From Cadophora sp. MPI-SDFR-AT-0126 (Eukaryota; Ascomycota; Leotiomycetes; Helotiales; Ploettnerulaceae), in NCBI GenBank assembly GCA_020747065.1, contig JAGMVK010000004.1:124001-188000 (forward strand): a stretch of 64,000 nucleotides of DNA, in the 5' to 3' direction. Under the pieces are notes generated by a model, which was not told the DNA's origin, did not search any database, and saw only the letters and a program-made list of their open reading frames with translations. Position numbers and translations under genes: made by a program. Shown in pieces: positions 34,079 through 45,282 of this stretch. How positions within the stretch are numbered: position 1 is the stretch's first letter; each line of letters opens with the position of its first letter.

Positions 34079-35590
34079 ATGTCTGCGGATGCCCCGCAGG
34101 CTGAACAATTGCACTACGGCGTCGAGTCGCAAGATGGAAACCCCACCATACCCCTCCGCATGCGCACAAATACTGCGGAGATAGACAGCACCATCATACA
34201 TCCTGGAGCTGTAAAGATCAATGTGAAAGGCGCATTTATTGTCGACCATGATACGGAGGGTTCTCCAAATGGAAACCCAAATGGGGGAACTCATGAGACG
34301 AAGGATATCAGATTGCCGAATCACACAGCAGTTGTGAGCCACATAGCTGTGGACGTATGTCCCTCCTCTCCGCCTGTCGTCTCGCGCATCTGCGAAGGAT
34401 ACCTGCTAATCCCACTGGCAGATTGGAGGATCTCTAGCGAAGCTCGTGTACTTCTCTCGAGAACCACATTCCCGCGATCCAGGCGGACGGTTGAATTTCA
34501 TAACCTTCGAGACGGACCGGATAGATGACTGCATAGAGTTCATGAAACAACACAAAATCAAGCAACAGAAGCTCAATGGATCCAGACCGGGAGAGCTTTG
34601 TGTTATGGCTACGGGAGGCGGAGCATATAAGTTCTACGACAAGGTTCGAGAAGCTCTAGGCGTAGATGTATCGAGGGAAGAGGAGATGGAGTGTTTGATA
34701 ATTGGTGCGGACAATGTCCTTTCAAATCGACTGTTTTCTAATGGGAGACAGGACTCGACTTTTTCATTACAGAAATACCCCGCGAGGTGTTCACATACAG
34801 CGAAACAGATCCGATACATTTCGAAGAACCGAGAGCAGATATCTACCCGTACCTACTTGTCAACATAGGATCTGGTGTCAGCATGATCAAGGTCTCGGGA
34901 CCAAAACACTTCCAGAGAGTAGGCGGAACATCTTTAGGAGGCGGGACACTTTGGGGACTTCTGTCTCTCTTGACAGGAGCTCGTACTTTTGACGACATGC
35001 TCGCAAATGCCGAGCGAGGCGACAATGCCAAAGTCGACATGTTAGTAGGAGACATTTACGGAGGGGATTACGGAAAGATAGGACTGAAGAGCAGCACAAT
35101 TGCAAGCTCGTTTGGAAAGGTGTTTCGCATGAAGCGAGAAGCCGAGCAGGAAGCGGAAGACAGCGGTGGTCTGGCAAACGACGATTCTAAGTCCTTACCT
35201 CAAGCCTCATCTCGTTCAGGCGAGACTTCAGCACAAGAACACGCATCGCCTCCATTTTCAGCCCCTGATATATCCCGTTCCTTACTATATGCCATTTCCA
35301 ACAACATAGGACAAATCGCCTATCTCCAGTCGGAGAAGCATTCCCTGTCTACGATTTATTTCGGAGGCAGTTTCATCAGAGGTCACAGACAAACGATGAA
35401 CACCCTGAGTTATGCAATCAAGTTTTGGAGTGGTGGTGAGAAGAAGGCGTATTTCTTGCGACATGAAGGGTACTTGGGTGCTGTAGGTGCCTTTTTGAAG
35501 CGACAGCCGAGAAACTGGGGAAGGAGGGGAAGTTTCGAAGATGGTGTTCCGCCGTTCTTGAATAAAGGGATGGATTACCCTGGATCTTGA
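34079..35590 (+). CDS. CAB1: Pantothenate kinase (eukaryotic type II)
   Basis: Phosphorylates pantothenate, the first and controlling step of coenzyme A synthesis. Three exons, 34079-34354, 34422-34704 and 34752-35590, with introns of 67 and 47 nt, give 465 residues. Joining exons 1 and 2 creates the ATP-binding DIGGSLAKLVYFS. The segment VMATGGGAYKFYDK, the block LLVNIGSGVSMIKV and RVGGTSLGGGTLWGLLSLL are all family hallmarks. IYFGGSFIRGH and GYLGAVGAFL close the fold. An insertion with Ser/Asp/Glu-rich sequence at about residues 315-350 is typical of fungal forms. Confident call. Confidence 0.93.
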
Positions 35591-38144
35591 AGAAAGAAAA
35601 GCTTTGGATAGGCATGCCTGTTTTGTATCCGTTTGGGTATCTACTGCATTTGGCGGGATTTTCGCTTGTTCATGGGATTCTTGTCGAGGTGGATAGCCTT
35701 TGAATGAAGAGCAGCATATTTCCAGACCGGGACAGAGACTGGAATAAAATAAGAACCTGAATGTAATCAACGAAGTGTTGAAGCATGGCCAGTATTCCAC
35801 CTTTATTGAGAACTGCACACGCATGTAGCACAATCGAGATCTAGAATTGATAGACCTGCCTATAGTAAGAACAATCTGCAACCAGGTCTGTGGACTTACG
35901 ATAATGATAAGTCGTGCAAGCACCTGTCACGACCTCTGCTCTTTGCCAGTTACCAAGAAGAATTATTTCAAGAGTGGAGCAATCAAGTGGACTTAGGGAC
36001 ACCGAGTTACACGAGGGCACAGGACAGATCCCACAAAGGTCGTTATTATCTTATTTCTCGTATGTAACGAGATAAGCAGAATTCGACATCACTACCGGTT
36101 GTATAGTGTAGCGGTTAGCACGTGAGATTCTGAAAACAGAATCATATATTCTGTAAAGAATGTTTCTCGAATCCCCGGTTCGAGCCCGGGTACGACCTAA
36201 GTTGATTTTCTTTTTGCTTTTTTGGGGGGAATTTGTTGAGCCATGTGGCGTATGAAAGCGAAACCCTTTTTTTGCATTCTTTTAGCTCGGTTTCAGGTGG
36301 GCTTTGGGGCCTCGCTTCGGACTTCACTAAGCGAGGGCGACATCTAAACAACAGATCTGGTCGTGACTATGTGGATTTCTTAATGCAGCCCAGCTCCCTA
36401 CGTCGTTGGATTTCAATGGATTCCGGCTTGTACCTACACTGCCTGTAATCTACTTGCGCCTCCTTGATCACAGTCACGGATCGTTCGCCAGCACCCCTTT
36501 TATAGTCCCGTCCTGGAGACATAACTGCCTTATCTACAACCTGTCGATGAATCACGACCGTACCACCCATTATCATGAGTCCTCCTTCGTTCCCAACTCG
36601 AATCAGCTCTGCAATTTCAGTGCTGTGGTACGGAAGTACCGCCATATTTAGTCCCATGGGCTAACTGACTCGACCACCTCTGCTAGTCCTTATCTTCTCA
36701 ATGATATTAGCTTATTCGTGCGTGCCCATAAGCTTCCCAGCCTCACCAGTTGGCGCTCTACCCAAGCTTTCCGCAATTGTAACACGAGCCGAAATCACAC
36801 CCGCCTGACGGATTCCACCTGACTTCAGGCTTTACTTTGTTTGTCGAATAGCACATAATAAAGTGAACATTCATTATCATAGCACATGGGAATCAACAGA
36901 GTCTCAAGCTATTTGTATATCAAAGAGTCAAAGACCTGCTATAACTCGTCTCGAACCTGGACCCGATCTAAGGCGGATCAAATTTCGGAAAATGTATAAA
37001 AGTTACCTTGTAAACCAGAACCTTACACGCATTCGAGTGTGGACTTCTGATTGAGTTTTGCTGTTTTCTATTTCTGTGCGGGAAACCTTTTACGCATTTT
37101 TAGTCCATGGGAACAGGTTGATGCCAAATGAGCGGGGTTGTTGATGTTTGATGTTCAACTCTTTTAGCGAGGCTGGGTAAGCTTCCGACGCATCACTTTG
37201 GGATACTTGGATGGGGGTAGGCGATTATACTACCGCCTGTTTAAGCAATCAATCTTCGCTATAGTCTCATAGCTGCTAGCAGGTCTTTGGATCAAGCATT
37301 GAACTGGCCGTGGTATGTAAACTACTATTTTCAAGATGAGAATGTCTCTAATATAGCAGCATCCACTACATTTACTTTTGACGCGCTCTTTGCGACACTG
37401 ATCAAACGAATATGTGTTTCCAATTTCAAGGGGTGCAAATCTTTCACTTGTATTCAAGCTATTCGCAGATATCACCCAAAATGCAGATCAACCTAAACTG
37501 GTCAATGGGTTGGAACACGATATTGAAGTTGGAATGACACCGAGAGATTCGCATGGAAAGTTCACCTCTTTAAGAAGTTCTCTGCAGAGACTTAGGTAAT
37601 GTCGTGACCAAGCAGCATAATACAATAGTAGCATAGATCTCCACTAAAGAGAGTCTTTTGTTCCAAAGGAGAGAGAAACCCCTCCTTTCGGCTGCAGGAA
37701 GAACGATCGCAGGAGAATATCCAATAATTGATCATAGCTATCATAGAACAGTGACGGAATATGAACATTGGGAGACCATCTAATAGGACTAAAGTTTGAT
37801 AGAACCGTCAACGCTCAACACCCATTTGATCCAAGATCTGAGGTAATTTTGCAGAGATCCAACAAAGGCGACCCCGTTTTTGAGACCTCATTTGTGGTGT
37901 CGTGCTTCCATAAACACGGCAAAATGACTATTAGATACAGTCAGGCGGGAATACTGGAAGAGACATAGCAGAGGGGGGGCATAAATGGAGCTAGAGGGCA
38001 CTGGAAACATCAGATTGCGGAATTTACTGGTTGAATTAGTGCTCGGCTTGTACACGTCAAAGAGGAAGGGGTTCAGAACAGAGAAGGGGAGTTTCATCAT
38101 GTTTGGTGATTTCTCTAGATTGACTATTTCAATTTGAGTTATAT
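35591..38144. other. Intergenic region containing a tRNA gene
   Basis: About 2.5 kb. Apart from the tRNA-Gln at 36097-36198 I see no gene. The stretch 36800-38100 is A+T-rich with no long frame and may be decayed repeat DNA, but no terminal repeats were found. Confidence 0.5.
36097..36198 (+). tRNA. tRNA-Gln (anticodon CTG), with a 30-nt intron
   Basis: The acceptor stem pairs GGTTGTA (36097-36103) with TACGACC (36191-36197). The D arm is GTGT/GCAC around AGCGGTTA. The anticodon stem is TGAGA (36123-36127) with TCTCG (36165-36169). The loop begins TTCTGA, so the anticodon is CTG at 36130-36132. The T arm is CCCGG TTCGAGC CCGGG. The intron, about 36134-36163, sits at the canonical position after base 37. 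It contains CAGAAT, which can pair with ATTCTG across the anticodon as in other pre-tRNAs. The D-arm and T-arm sequences resemble yeast tRNA-Gln. Confidence 0.92.
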
Positions 38145-40115
38145 CTACCATTCTGACACCTCCCCAGGCTTGGGTTTCTGTACTCTTACAACCTTATCAC
38201 AGTTCAACAAACAGAGAGGGTCAAAAGCCAATTTGAGCTATCATCGTCAGCATCTTCCATGAGGTCGTTCATGCATCCAGAGAACATACCTTTCTCATCG
38301 CATCCACGGTCGTCTCTCCCAACTCGTGGTTGAGATAATCTCTCTTTACCAATCCAACGCCATGCTCACCCGTAACAGTACCTTCCATCTCCACAGCTCT
38401 CTTGACCATGCGATGTACGACTTCCTCGGCCTTTTGCCGTTGCGAGTCGTTGTATAACATGATGGCTAATTCTGTTAGCATCAAATCCCAGGAAATGCTT
38501 AGAGAAACTTGCTATGGAAGTTCCCGTCTCCAACATGTCCAACTATTGCAGCAAACAGTCCACTTCTGCTGAGATCTGCCTTGGTCTCCTCAACGATATC
38601 TGGCAGCCTGCTTATAGGAACCGCAACATCACCGGTCCAGACATGATCAGACTCATTCTCACGCATAGCCATCACAGACCACAGCGCGGCTTTCCTCGCA
38701 CCCCAGAGGTCGGTCTGCTCCTCGGCGGTCTTTGCGAATTCAAAAGTCTTGCTGCCGGTTCCCTTGGCTAGCTTTTGAACGATACCGATTTGCTCCTTCA
38801 CAGCAGATGGTGTCCCGGCGAATTTGAAAAAGAGAGTAGGTGCTTCCGTCCATGTCCGGTCTGTCATCTTCGACGCGTTGACACACTTCATCTGCACATC
38901 ATCGAGGATCTCGATGGCGGCAATAGGAACCCCTTCACTGACAACCTTGGCCACACAGTCTGCTGCCTGTCTTACACTCCCGAAACTGCATACAGCAACA
39001 GAGGTAGTATTTGGCTTGGTAGTGACTTTCAGGACAGCCTCCGTGACCAATCCTAAAGTTCCTTCACTCCCAATAAACATCTTGGTGAGATCATATCCAG
39101 CGCTGCTTTTCCTGGGTCGCTGTCTCGTCTTGATGATAGTTCCATCCGCAAGCACGACCGTCAGGCTCAGTACCCATTCTCGCATTGTTCCATATCGGTA
39201 TGCATTCGTGCCACTGCATCCAGTCCCAACCATACCCCCAATCATCGCACCTGGTCCAGGATCCGGAGGGAAGAATAGGTTGTCCTCTGCCAACTCCTCA
39301 TTCAAGCGTTCCCACCCCACAGCGGGCTGGACCACAACATCCATGTCCTCCTTATGCAGCTTCAGAATCTGGTCCATACGTCCGAAATCTATGCAGATGC
39401 CTCCTCTCGTCGGAGCAAAATGCCCTTCAAGACTGGTGCCTCCACTGTATCCTGTCACTGGTATCCGCCGCTTGTGGCAAACCTTCATGATGGCACTCAC
39501 TTCCTCCGTACTCGATGGGTAGACAACCAGGAATGACCGCTCCGAATCCTCCCCAATGTGTGAGCTCCAGTCACTGCCCGCATGGTGTTCCAGATCAGCT
39601 TCCGAAGTGGAAACATGCTCCTTTCCAACAATCTCTACAAAGTCTGCCCAGGCAGCTTCCATGTTCGACCCGGAGACATCGTGTTTGGGAGGGGTGGTCG
39701 CAGATATGGGAACAGTAGATGCAGTTGAGAGCGTTGGGGCACTGCGGCTTCCAAAATAGTATCCTCCGAGGGCCGTAGCAATGATCACTTTTAAACATTA
39801 GATAAAATCCATGCCACCTGGAAATTGGAATCATATACCAAAAGTCAGCGCCGAATTGCGCCCTCCAGCGCCCTCGTTCCGCTGCTTCGAGAAACGCGCC
39901 TGTTCTGCCCGCTCACGCTCCAACCGCACAGCTGCGCTCTCGTACAATTGGCCTTTGAATGTGCGGCCTTGTGATTCCCCGGTCCCAGCTGGCTTCTTCT
40001 CTGTGGATTCCCATCGTACTTGCGTATGTCTGGCTGTAGCTCGGAGACATGGAGCTGGATTGGAGGATTTGCGAAGGGTAGCTTGGAGAGCTCTGGGTGG
40101 CGCTCTAAATGCCAT
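38145..40115 (-). CDS. DLD1: Mitochondrial D-lactate dehydrogenase (cytochrome)
   Basis: FAD enzyme oxidising D-lactate to pyruvate with electron transfer to cytochrome c. Four exons: 40115-39839, 39787-38513, 38471-38290 and 38237-38145. They add to 608 residues, in frame throughout. The basic N-terminus (MAFRAPPRALQATLRK, LRATARHTQVRW) is a mitochondrial presequence, followed by a possible membrane anchor VIIATALGGYYFG. FAD-binding blocks include PVTGYSGGTSLEGH, PGAMIGGMVGTGCSGTNAYRYG and GSEGTLGLVTEA. GHVGDGNFH, TVTGEHGVGLVKRDYL and the terminal LDPLCLLNCDKV-type block (read FDPLCLLNCDKV) complete it. Intron 2 (38472-38512) appears to use a GC donor and is only 41 nt. Function is secure. 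Confidence 0.92.
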
Positions 40116-40740
40116 TATGGTGATGTGTATAGTTTGATCACAAGTCGTTGTACTACATGTGTAGCAACCTAGTGTTGAAAAGAGGAGGAAGTGGTGGTCG
40201 AGATGAGAAGCCGGAAGTAATTTCTAGGACGGTAGGTCTCATCACTGAGCTGCGTTGAAGCTCGGGCAGCTCCCCCACCTTTTCGCTCCAAACTCGGCGG
40301 AGCGCAACGTTGGCGCCATAGGTGCAGATTGTTAATCATCGTGCATCCATTAATTGATGGTACTTGAAGATCAGAATCCACATTTAATGGATGAGTATGA
40401 TAGGGATTTGACTCTGGAAAAGCTCGAACAGCATTTACGTGACTCGTAGACGTCGAGTATTGTTTACTTCTCTCATTATTGTGTCCAGTGTATCTCGCTT
40501 CCAAGAGTAAACAATCGTTCGCGGTTTCAAATGCTCATTGCAAAAGCGATTTACAGTGCTAAATACATGTCTCGAAAAGCCAATCCTCGTGAGAGAGACC
40601 TCTAGTAACGCCGCCTTGCCTCCCAAGCGCCTTATCTCCAAGCAAAAATCTAACAATAGCACCTCACCTCTCAAAACGCCATGGTATGATGGCCCCAAAT
40701 ACGCCCTGCTACGACTGAGAAATATTTGTTGGCACCTCAT
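40116..40740. other. Intergenic region
   Basis: About 625 bp between the DLD1 start and the 3' end of the Clr5 gene. No supported gene. Confidence 0.5.
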
Positions 40741-42803
40741 CTACATCTGGCCATTGTTCTTCCAAGCAGCAACCAATTGAACTTGAAACATTGGCTTTAC
40801 GCCTCCGATAGCTGCAAAGTAAGCTTCCAGCTCGTCATCCTGGTCAATGGGAAGAAGCATCTCGTTTCCGTTCGGTGGTTTAATTACTCCCTCGATGCGA
40901 ATAGCAATAGTTCCAGGAAACTTAACGGTGGCTAGCTGTCGTAGCTCATCAAGCGAGGTAGAACTCATGGTGGCCAACCAGAGTCTGGTTTGTGAAGTAA
41001 CCTCAGAGTTGGGATGCAAGCGGATGTAGAGGGGAAATGATGCAGGTGCAGGTTGGAAGGCGGCTTGTGCTGCTTGGGCTGCATATTGTTGGTCGACGTA
41101 TTGGTCAGCGAACTGATTCTGCATTCCTCGAGTCATCAGAGATGGATCATTGGCAGCAGCTAGTAGAAGGGAGGGATCAATTTGCATGTCGTTGTGATCA
41201 ACCATGACCTGCTGGCGAGCTTGCTGTTGAGACTGGGCGTGGTTAAGTCCAGACTGGCCTCGAGGTTGGGTTCGAGTGTGGGGGAGGACTTGGTTCTGCA
41301 TTTGACTTTGGGCCTGGGCAAGAGCAGCCGCTTGAATCAGACTCTCGTCAGGACCGGGCTGATACTCTTTCATATCAAAAGGATTCATGTCTGCTTCTGG
41401 TACTGTGAAGTTGGAGTCGAATTTCTTCTTTCTCGTTGGATCACGCTTTGTCTGGTCATCGCGGAGGCGTTTCATGACATCCCTGCACAGGACTTCCATA
41501 GCCTTGACCTTTTCCTGATGTTGGGGATCGGCATCTCCTGGGGCAAGAATACTCTGGAGCAATTCCGAGCCATTGATCCAGGTTGCCTTCAACTCTTTCC
41601 AATGATCCTCACCAGCCTCAAGCTTACTCGTGAAGTGATCAGCCTTGAGGACCTGGTAGAATGCGTTTCGCAATTGACGAGATTCCTCAGGATTCACACC
41701 TAGGGAGTTCTTGGCCTCTGCGATGGTCATCCGTCGTTCCAAAGTTCTCATTCGCTTCGTGACATCGCTGCACACAACATCTAACGCGAGTTTCTTGGCT
41801 TCCTGATTATCCTCGTTTGCCCAGAACACAGACTGTAGATGTGGACTCTCTTGTACCAGCCTATCCTTAGCTGCTTCCCAGCGCTCTGGACCAGCGATTG
41901 TCTTCTTAATGATATCGGCCTCCTCACAGATTCTTTGGAAACGAGCACGAATATCACGATAGAGGCGATTGTCAAGACTCAAGAAAGCTTTACTCTCGTC
42001 GATAGTGGTCTCGGAAGGGAACCTAGGAGGTCCAGGAGGATCAGCTGGTAGACCTGCCCATCCTCGAGTTCGACGACGACGCTTTCTGGTGGCCCAACGT
42101 TCAGCAGACTCGGCTTGAAGCTTTGAAAGACGCTCCTGTCGCTTTCTCATGACTTCCGGACTGAGAGGAGGTGAGTCGCCCCGCGATGTCCGTGTTTGTG
42201 GCATTGACATGTCTTCCAATGGTTCATCATCTGCCTCTGCATCTGCCATTTGTTCGCCGGGATATAGAGCTTGTTGAAGTTGACTGATAACATCTTGATC
42301 CGAGTCCTTCTTCTTCGTCTTCATTCCGTTGGGAACTCTCAGCAGCCATCGATTTTTTGCGCGAACCCGCATCAACTCGCGCTCCTTGATATCATATCCT
42401 TCGTCGTTCAGGGTACGAAGCATGTCCCGTTGGGAGGTATTGCAGTCCCATAATTCCTTGACGCGTTGCACGAGGGCTGCATTCTTGTGGGCGGGGTTCT
42501 GTTTTGAGGGGAAATCCCAACGTTTGAATTGCGTCTGAAAAGCACGTTTGCTGCGACAGAGAAGAGTGGAGGTCAGTACGGCTCGGGAGAAGGAAATAGT
42601 GAGAGTACGGACGACGATATGTATTGGTATGGAGATGGGAGCTGTACGGGGGAGTACGTCCGGCGCCATCACCACTATCAGACTTACCTGGGTGCGAACT
42701 TGTGTTCCTCCTTCATGAATTCCATAATCTCCTCCAGAGACTTTTTCTCCTCGATATACATGCGGTAGCATATCTCCTCCTTATTCTCCCAATCGTAAAC
42801 CAT
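40741..42803 (-). CDS. Clr5-domain protein
   Basis: Exon 1 42803-42688 and exon 2 42550-40741, separated by a 137-nt intron, give 641 residues. Splicing builds the N-terminal Clr5 domain: YDWENKEEICYRMYIEEKKS, LEEIMEFMKEEHKFAPSKR and AFQTQFKRWDFPSK. Clr5 of fission yeast acts in heterochromatic silencing, and many filamentous-fungal proteins carry this putative DNA-binding domain. A basic segment TRKRRRRTRGW suggests a nuclear location. Three helical repeats with pattern LCRDVMKRLR / VVCSDVTKRM follow. A Gln-rich tract (SQSQMQNQ, AQSQQQARQQ) and a C-terminal globular part (RLWLATMSSTSLDELRQLATVKFPG) end it. Molecular role unknown. Confidence 0.83.
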
Positions 42804-43090
42804 TTTTGCGTCGATGGCCTGCAGGCCTTAAGCAATTGCGTTGAATTCGAGTTCGATAGAGCTGTCTGGTCTGGGTCCGCCGCGTGGTGAAGGTGGCTCG
42901 TTGAGGGCGCCAGAGCAAAGTTGCGCCGACGAGTTGTTGCTGGCTCCTGTAGCATAGGCCTTAGGCTGCCAGACATATGACTCATGGCGAAGCGAAGCTT
43001 TCGCCTATGTCTGTTTCTTGACTTTCAGATTCATCGTCAGGGTAAACACAACATCAAGATCAGTTACAAGTCACAAGATAACTACTGACA
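42804..43090. promoter_or_regulatory. Divergent promoter region, Clr5 protein / ABZ2
   Basis: 287 bp between two divergent start codons. No individual site assigned. Confidence 0.35.
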
Positions 43091-43951
43091 ATGGCCCCCG
43101 AGCCTGAATTCCAGCTCTTTTCCTCTCTCCGCTTCGATCCTCTTCTTCTCCCCCTCACAATCAATACGGCTGCATGGGATGGCGAGATCAAATTCTTTAG
43201 CCCATTCTACATCTTAGCCCACCATCGCGATCGCATGCTCCAAGCCGCCGAATATTTTGGCTGGAAAAAAGCTGCAGACACCATCCGAGGCACTGAAGGT
43301 TTCAACTTTCTTCTTAAGAAACTCTACGAGGGCGTTGATGTCAACTCACAGAGTCCATTGAGAGTCCGGACGCTGTTGAGCCATGATGGACAGATCACGA
43401 TAGAGTCAAATCCCGTGCCGACTGTTGATCGCTGGGCTTTGTTCCCTGAGAGGATACCACCGCCATCAAGCGCTGAGGCGAAAATGAAAGTCAGTCCTCT
43501 CACCGGCGGAGCTCTCACGGTTGGTGAGAACGATGCTGTGCATGGAGATGCGCCAAAAGGGGAGCCTTGGGACATCATTCCTGACCCTGTGCGCACTCCA
43601 CCATCTCCGTATACGAGCTACAAGACTACAAATCGCGACATGTATGTCAGTGCTCGAGAGCGGGCTGGTATCAAGGATATGGCAGAGAAGAAGGAGGTGT
43701 TGCTTGTGAGTGAAAAAGACGGAGAGATCATGGAGGGAAGTTTAACAAGCGTCTTTTTCTGGAGGGACGGTAAGTGGACCACACCGCCCGCGAGTAGTGG
43801 TGGTCAGATCGGGACGACGAGAAGGTGGGCAATTGAGGAGGGCCATGGTGTTGAGGGGATTGTTAAGGTGGACTCCTTGGTTGATGGAGAGGAGTGCTGG
43901 ATCAGCAATGGAGTACGAGGTTTTCAATATGGAAAGGTGAGGCTTGGGTAA
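43091..43951 (+). CDS. ABZ2: Aminodeoxychorismate lyase (PLP class IV)
   Basis: Releases p-aminobenzoate and pyruvate from 4-amino-4-deoxychorismate in folate synthesis. Intronless, 286 residues. It has the fungal Abz2 layout: FELFSSLRFDP-like start (read FQLFSSLRFDP), ILAHHRDRMLQAAEYFGW, and RVRTLLSHDG. The PLP-binding lysine lies in YTSYKTTNRDMY, and EIMEGSLTSVFFWRDGKWTTPP with GGQIGTTRRWAIEEG forms the class IV aminotransferase C-terminal motif. The start ATG is in good context (ACAATGGCC) and no upstream in-frame ATG exists nearby. Confident at the fold level and likely for the reaction. Confidence 0.87.
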   Translation: MAPEPEFQLFSSLRFDPLLLPLTINTAAWDGEIKFFSPFYILAHHRDRMLQAAEYFGWKKAADTIRGTEGFNFLLKKLYEGVDVNSQSPLRVRTLLSHDGQITIESNPVPTVDRWALFPERIPPPSSAEAKMKVSPLTGGALTVGENDAVHGDAPKGEPWDIIPDPVRTPPSPYTSYKTTNRDMYVSARERAGIKDMAEKKEVLLVSEKDGEIMEGSLTSVFFWRDGKWTTPPASSGGQIGTTRRWAIEEGHGVEGIVKVDSLVDGEECWISNGVRGFQYGKVRLG

Positions 43952-44287
43952 GACCGTCAATTCCATTGAACATTCAGTCAAGCAACCCGTTCCTAACCAT
44001 TCATACGAATTACCGTTGAAGGAAGGGGCTCTCAGAATGGTAAGCTGAAGCTTAGGCGAGGCTTTGGTATACCCATGTGCCATGAGCAGACGGCACAGAC
44101 AGAGTGACACTGATTGAGAGACCTTTGAATGGCCGGGGAAGATTTTGATGAAAAAACTCCAAGTCTATTTTTTTTATACCCAAGTGCCTCGAGCAAACCA
44201 ATTCTATCCCACCATATCCCTACAAACGACTCCCTATGGTACAGTTAACCGTCTCCATCTATACATCTCTCCATTTCCCACCCCGAT
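43952..44287. other. Intergenic region (convergent genes)
   Basis: 336 bp between convergent ABZ2 and GNA1. No gene seen; includes a T8-9 tract near 44167. Confidence 0.45.
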
Positions 44288-45007
44288 CTAAGAAGTCTTC
44301 TTACCCGGCATATCCTTACTCGTACTCCCGTCATAATAATGTGCCATCTCCAACCCAGCCCTCTTATACCCACACTTGACATAGAAGCCCTCGTTCGCCT
44401 CGCTGCAATCCAGAATGCACTTGTAGCATCCGACCTTCTCCGCCACAAAATCCAGCGCTTGGATGAGCTTGAGGCCGAGTTTCTTCCCCTGCTGATCCTT
44501 CGCAACGGCGATATCCTCGATATGTCCTACAAGTCCAAGGTTGTGGATACTATTCGGATCAATTAGCTCCAGTTCTCTTTCGACGATATGTAGAAGATGA
44601 ACTTACAATTTCCTCTCCACAAGCAACGCACCCGTCCCTACAATCCTCCCCTGATCCTCAATGACGAGCAGGTAATATCCTCCCTTCCCCTGCCCATTCA
44701 TCCAGTCATACCGTTCATTCCACGCCTCTTCAGAGATATCTCCCACCGTCGTAAGCACCCGCAAGACATCCAGGAAGCCAATTGCATAGTCTGATTTCCG
44801 CAGGGCGCGCAATGTGTATGTGGGTGGTAGAGAGGCCGCGATTGTGGGTGAGATGAGTTCGGGGCCGAAGAGACCTTCTGGTTCTGGGACTGGTATTTGC
44901 TCGCTCGTTGGAGGGGTCATTGTGATTGAAGGGGTAGTGCCGTTTAATTCGGCGGTTGTTTGGGCGCTTTCCCGGACGTGGCTGGCAATGTTGTTTAATG
45001 TTGACAT
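44288..45007 (-). CDS. GNA1: Glucosamine-6-phosphate N-acetyltransferase
   Basis: Transfers acetyl from acetyl-CoA to glucosamine-6-P on the route to UDP-GlcNAc, needed for chitin and glycosylation. Exon 1 45007-44607 and exon 2 44549-44288 join across a 57-nt intron; 220 residues. The GNAT core is clear: YTLRALRKSDYAIGFLDVL, GRIVGTGALLVERKF-IHNLGLVGHIEDIAV across the junction, the acetyl-CoA loop DQQGKKLGLKLI and the closing LDCSEANEGFYVKCGYK. These match Gna1 closely. The N-terminal 60 residues are an extension relative to yeast Gna1. Essential in fungi studied. Confidence 0.92.
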
Positions 45008-45282
45008 TGTGCTGAAATGCTTTGAATTTCATGAGCTGGATGAGGTGGAGAGAAGATGAAGAAAGAAAGAGCGAAGCTTTATGTCCAGCTCTTGGACTCA
45101 GGAGGAGGCTGAGGAAAGCCGCATTCTAATTTTAGATAAACATGGAATCCAGGTCCCAACCAGACGGCTGGTCCCGCTTATGCAAGAATGCCTCAATCTC
45201 AAGGCGGTAGAATTGTTAATCGATTGCGCCATCGGCTTCAATCAAAACAGCTCTTTGAGATACTCCAAAACTCCAGAGGATC
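45008..45282. promoter_or_regulatory. Divergent promoter region, GNA1 / cysteine synthase
   Basis: 275 bp between divergent starts. No site assigned. Confidence 0.35.

Noticed and set aside
43742..44110. 122-codon minus-strand frame over the 3' end of ABZ2
   Set aside because: Overlaps the well-supported ABZ2 gene on the opposite strand and has no domain.
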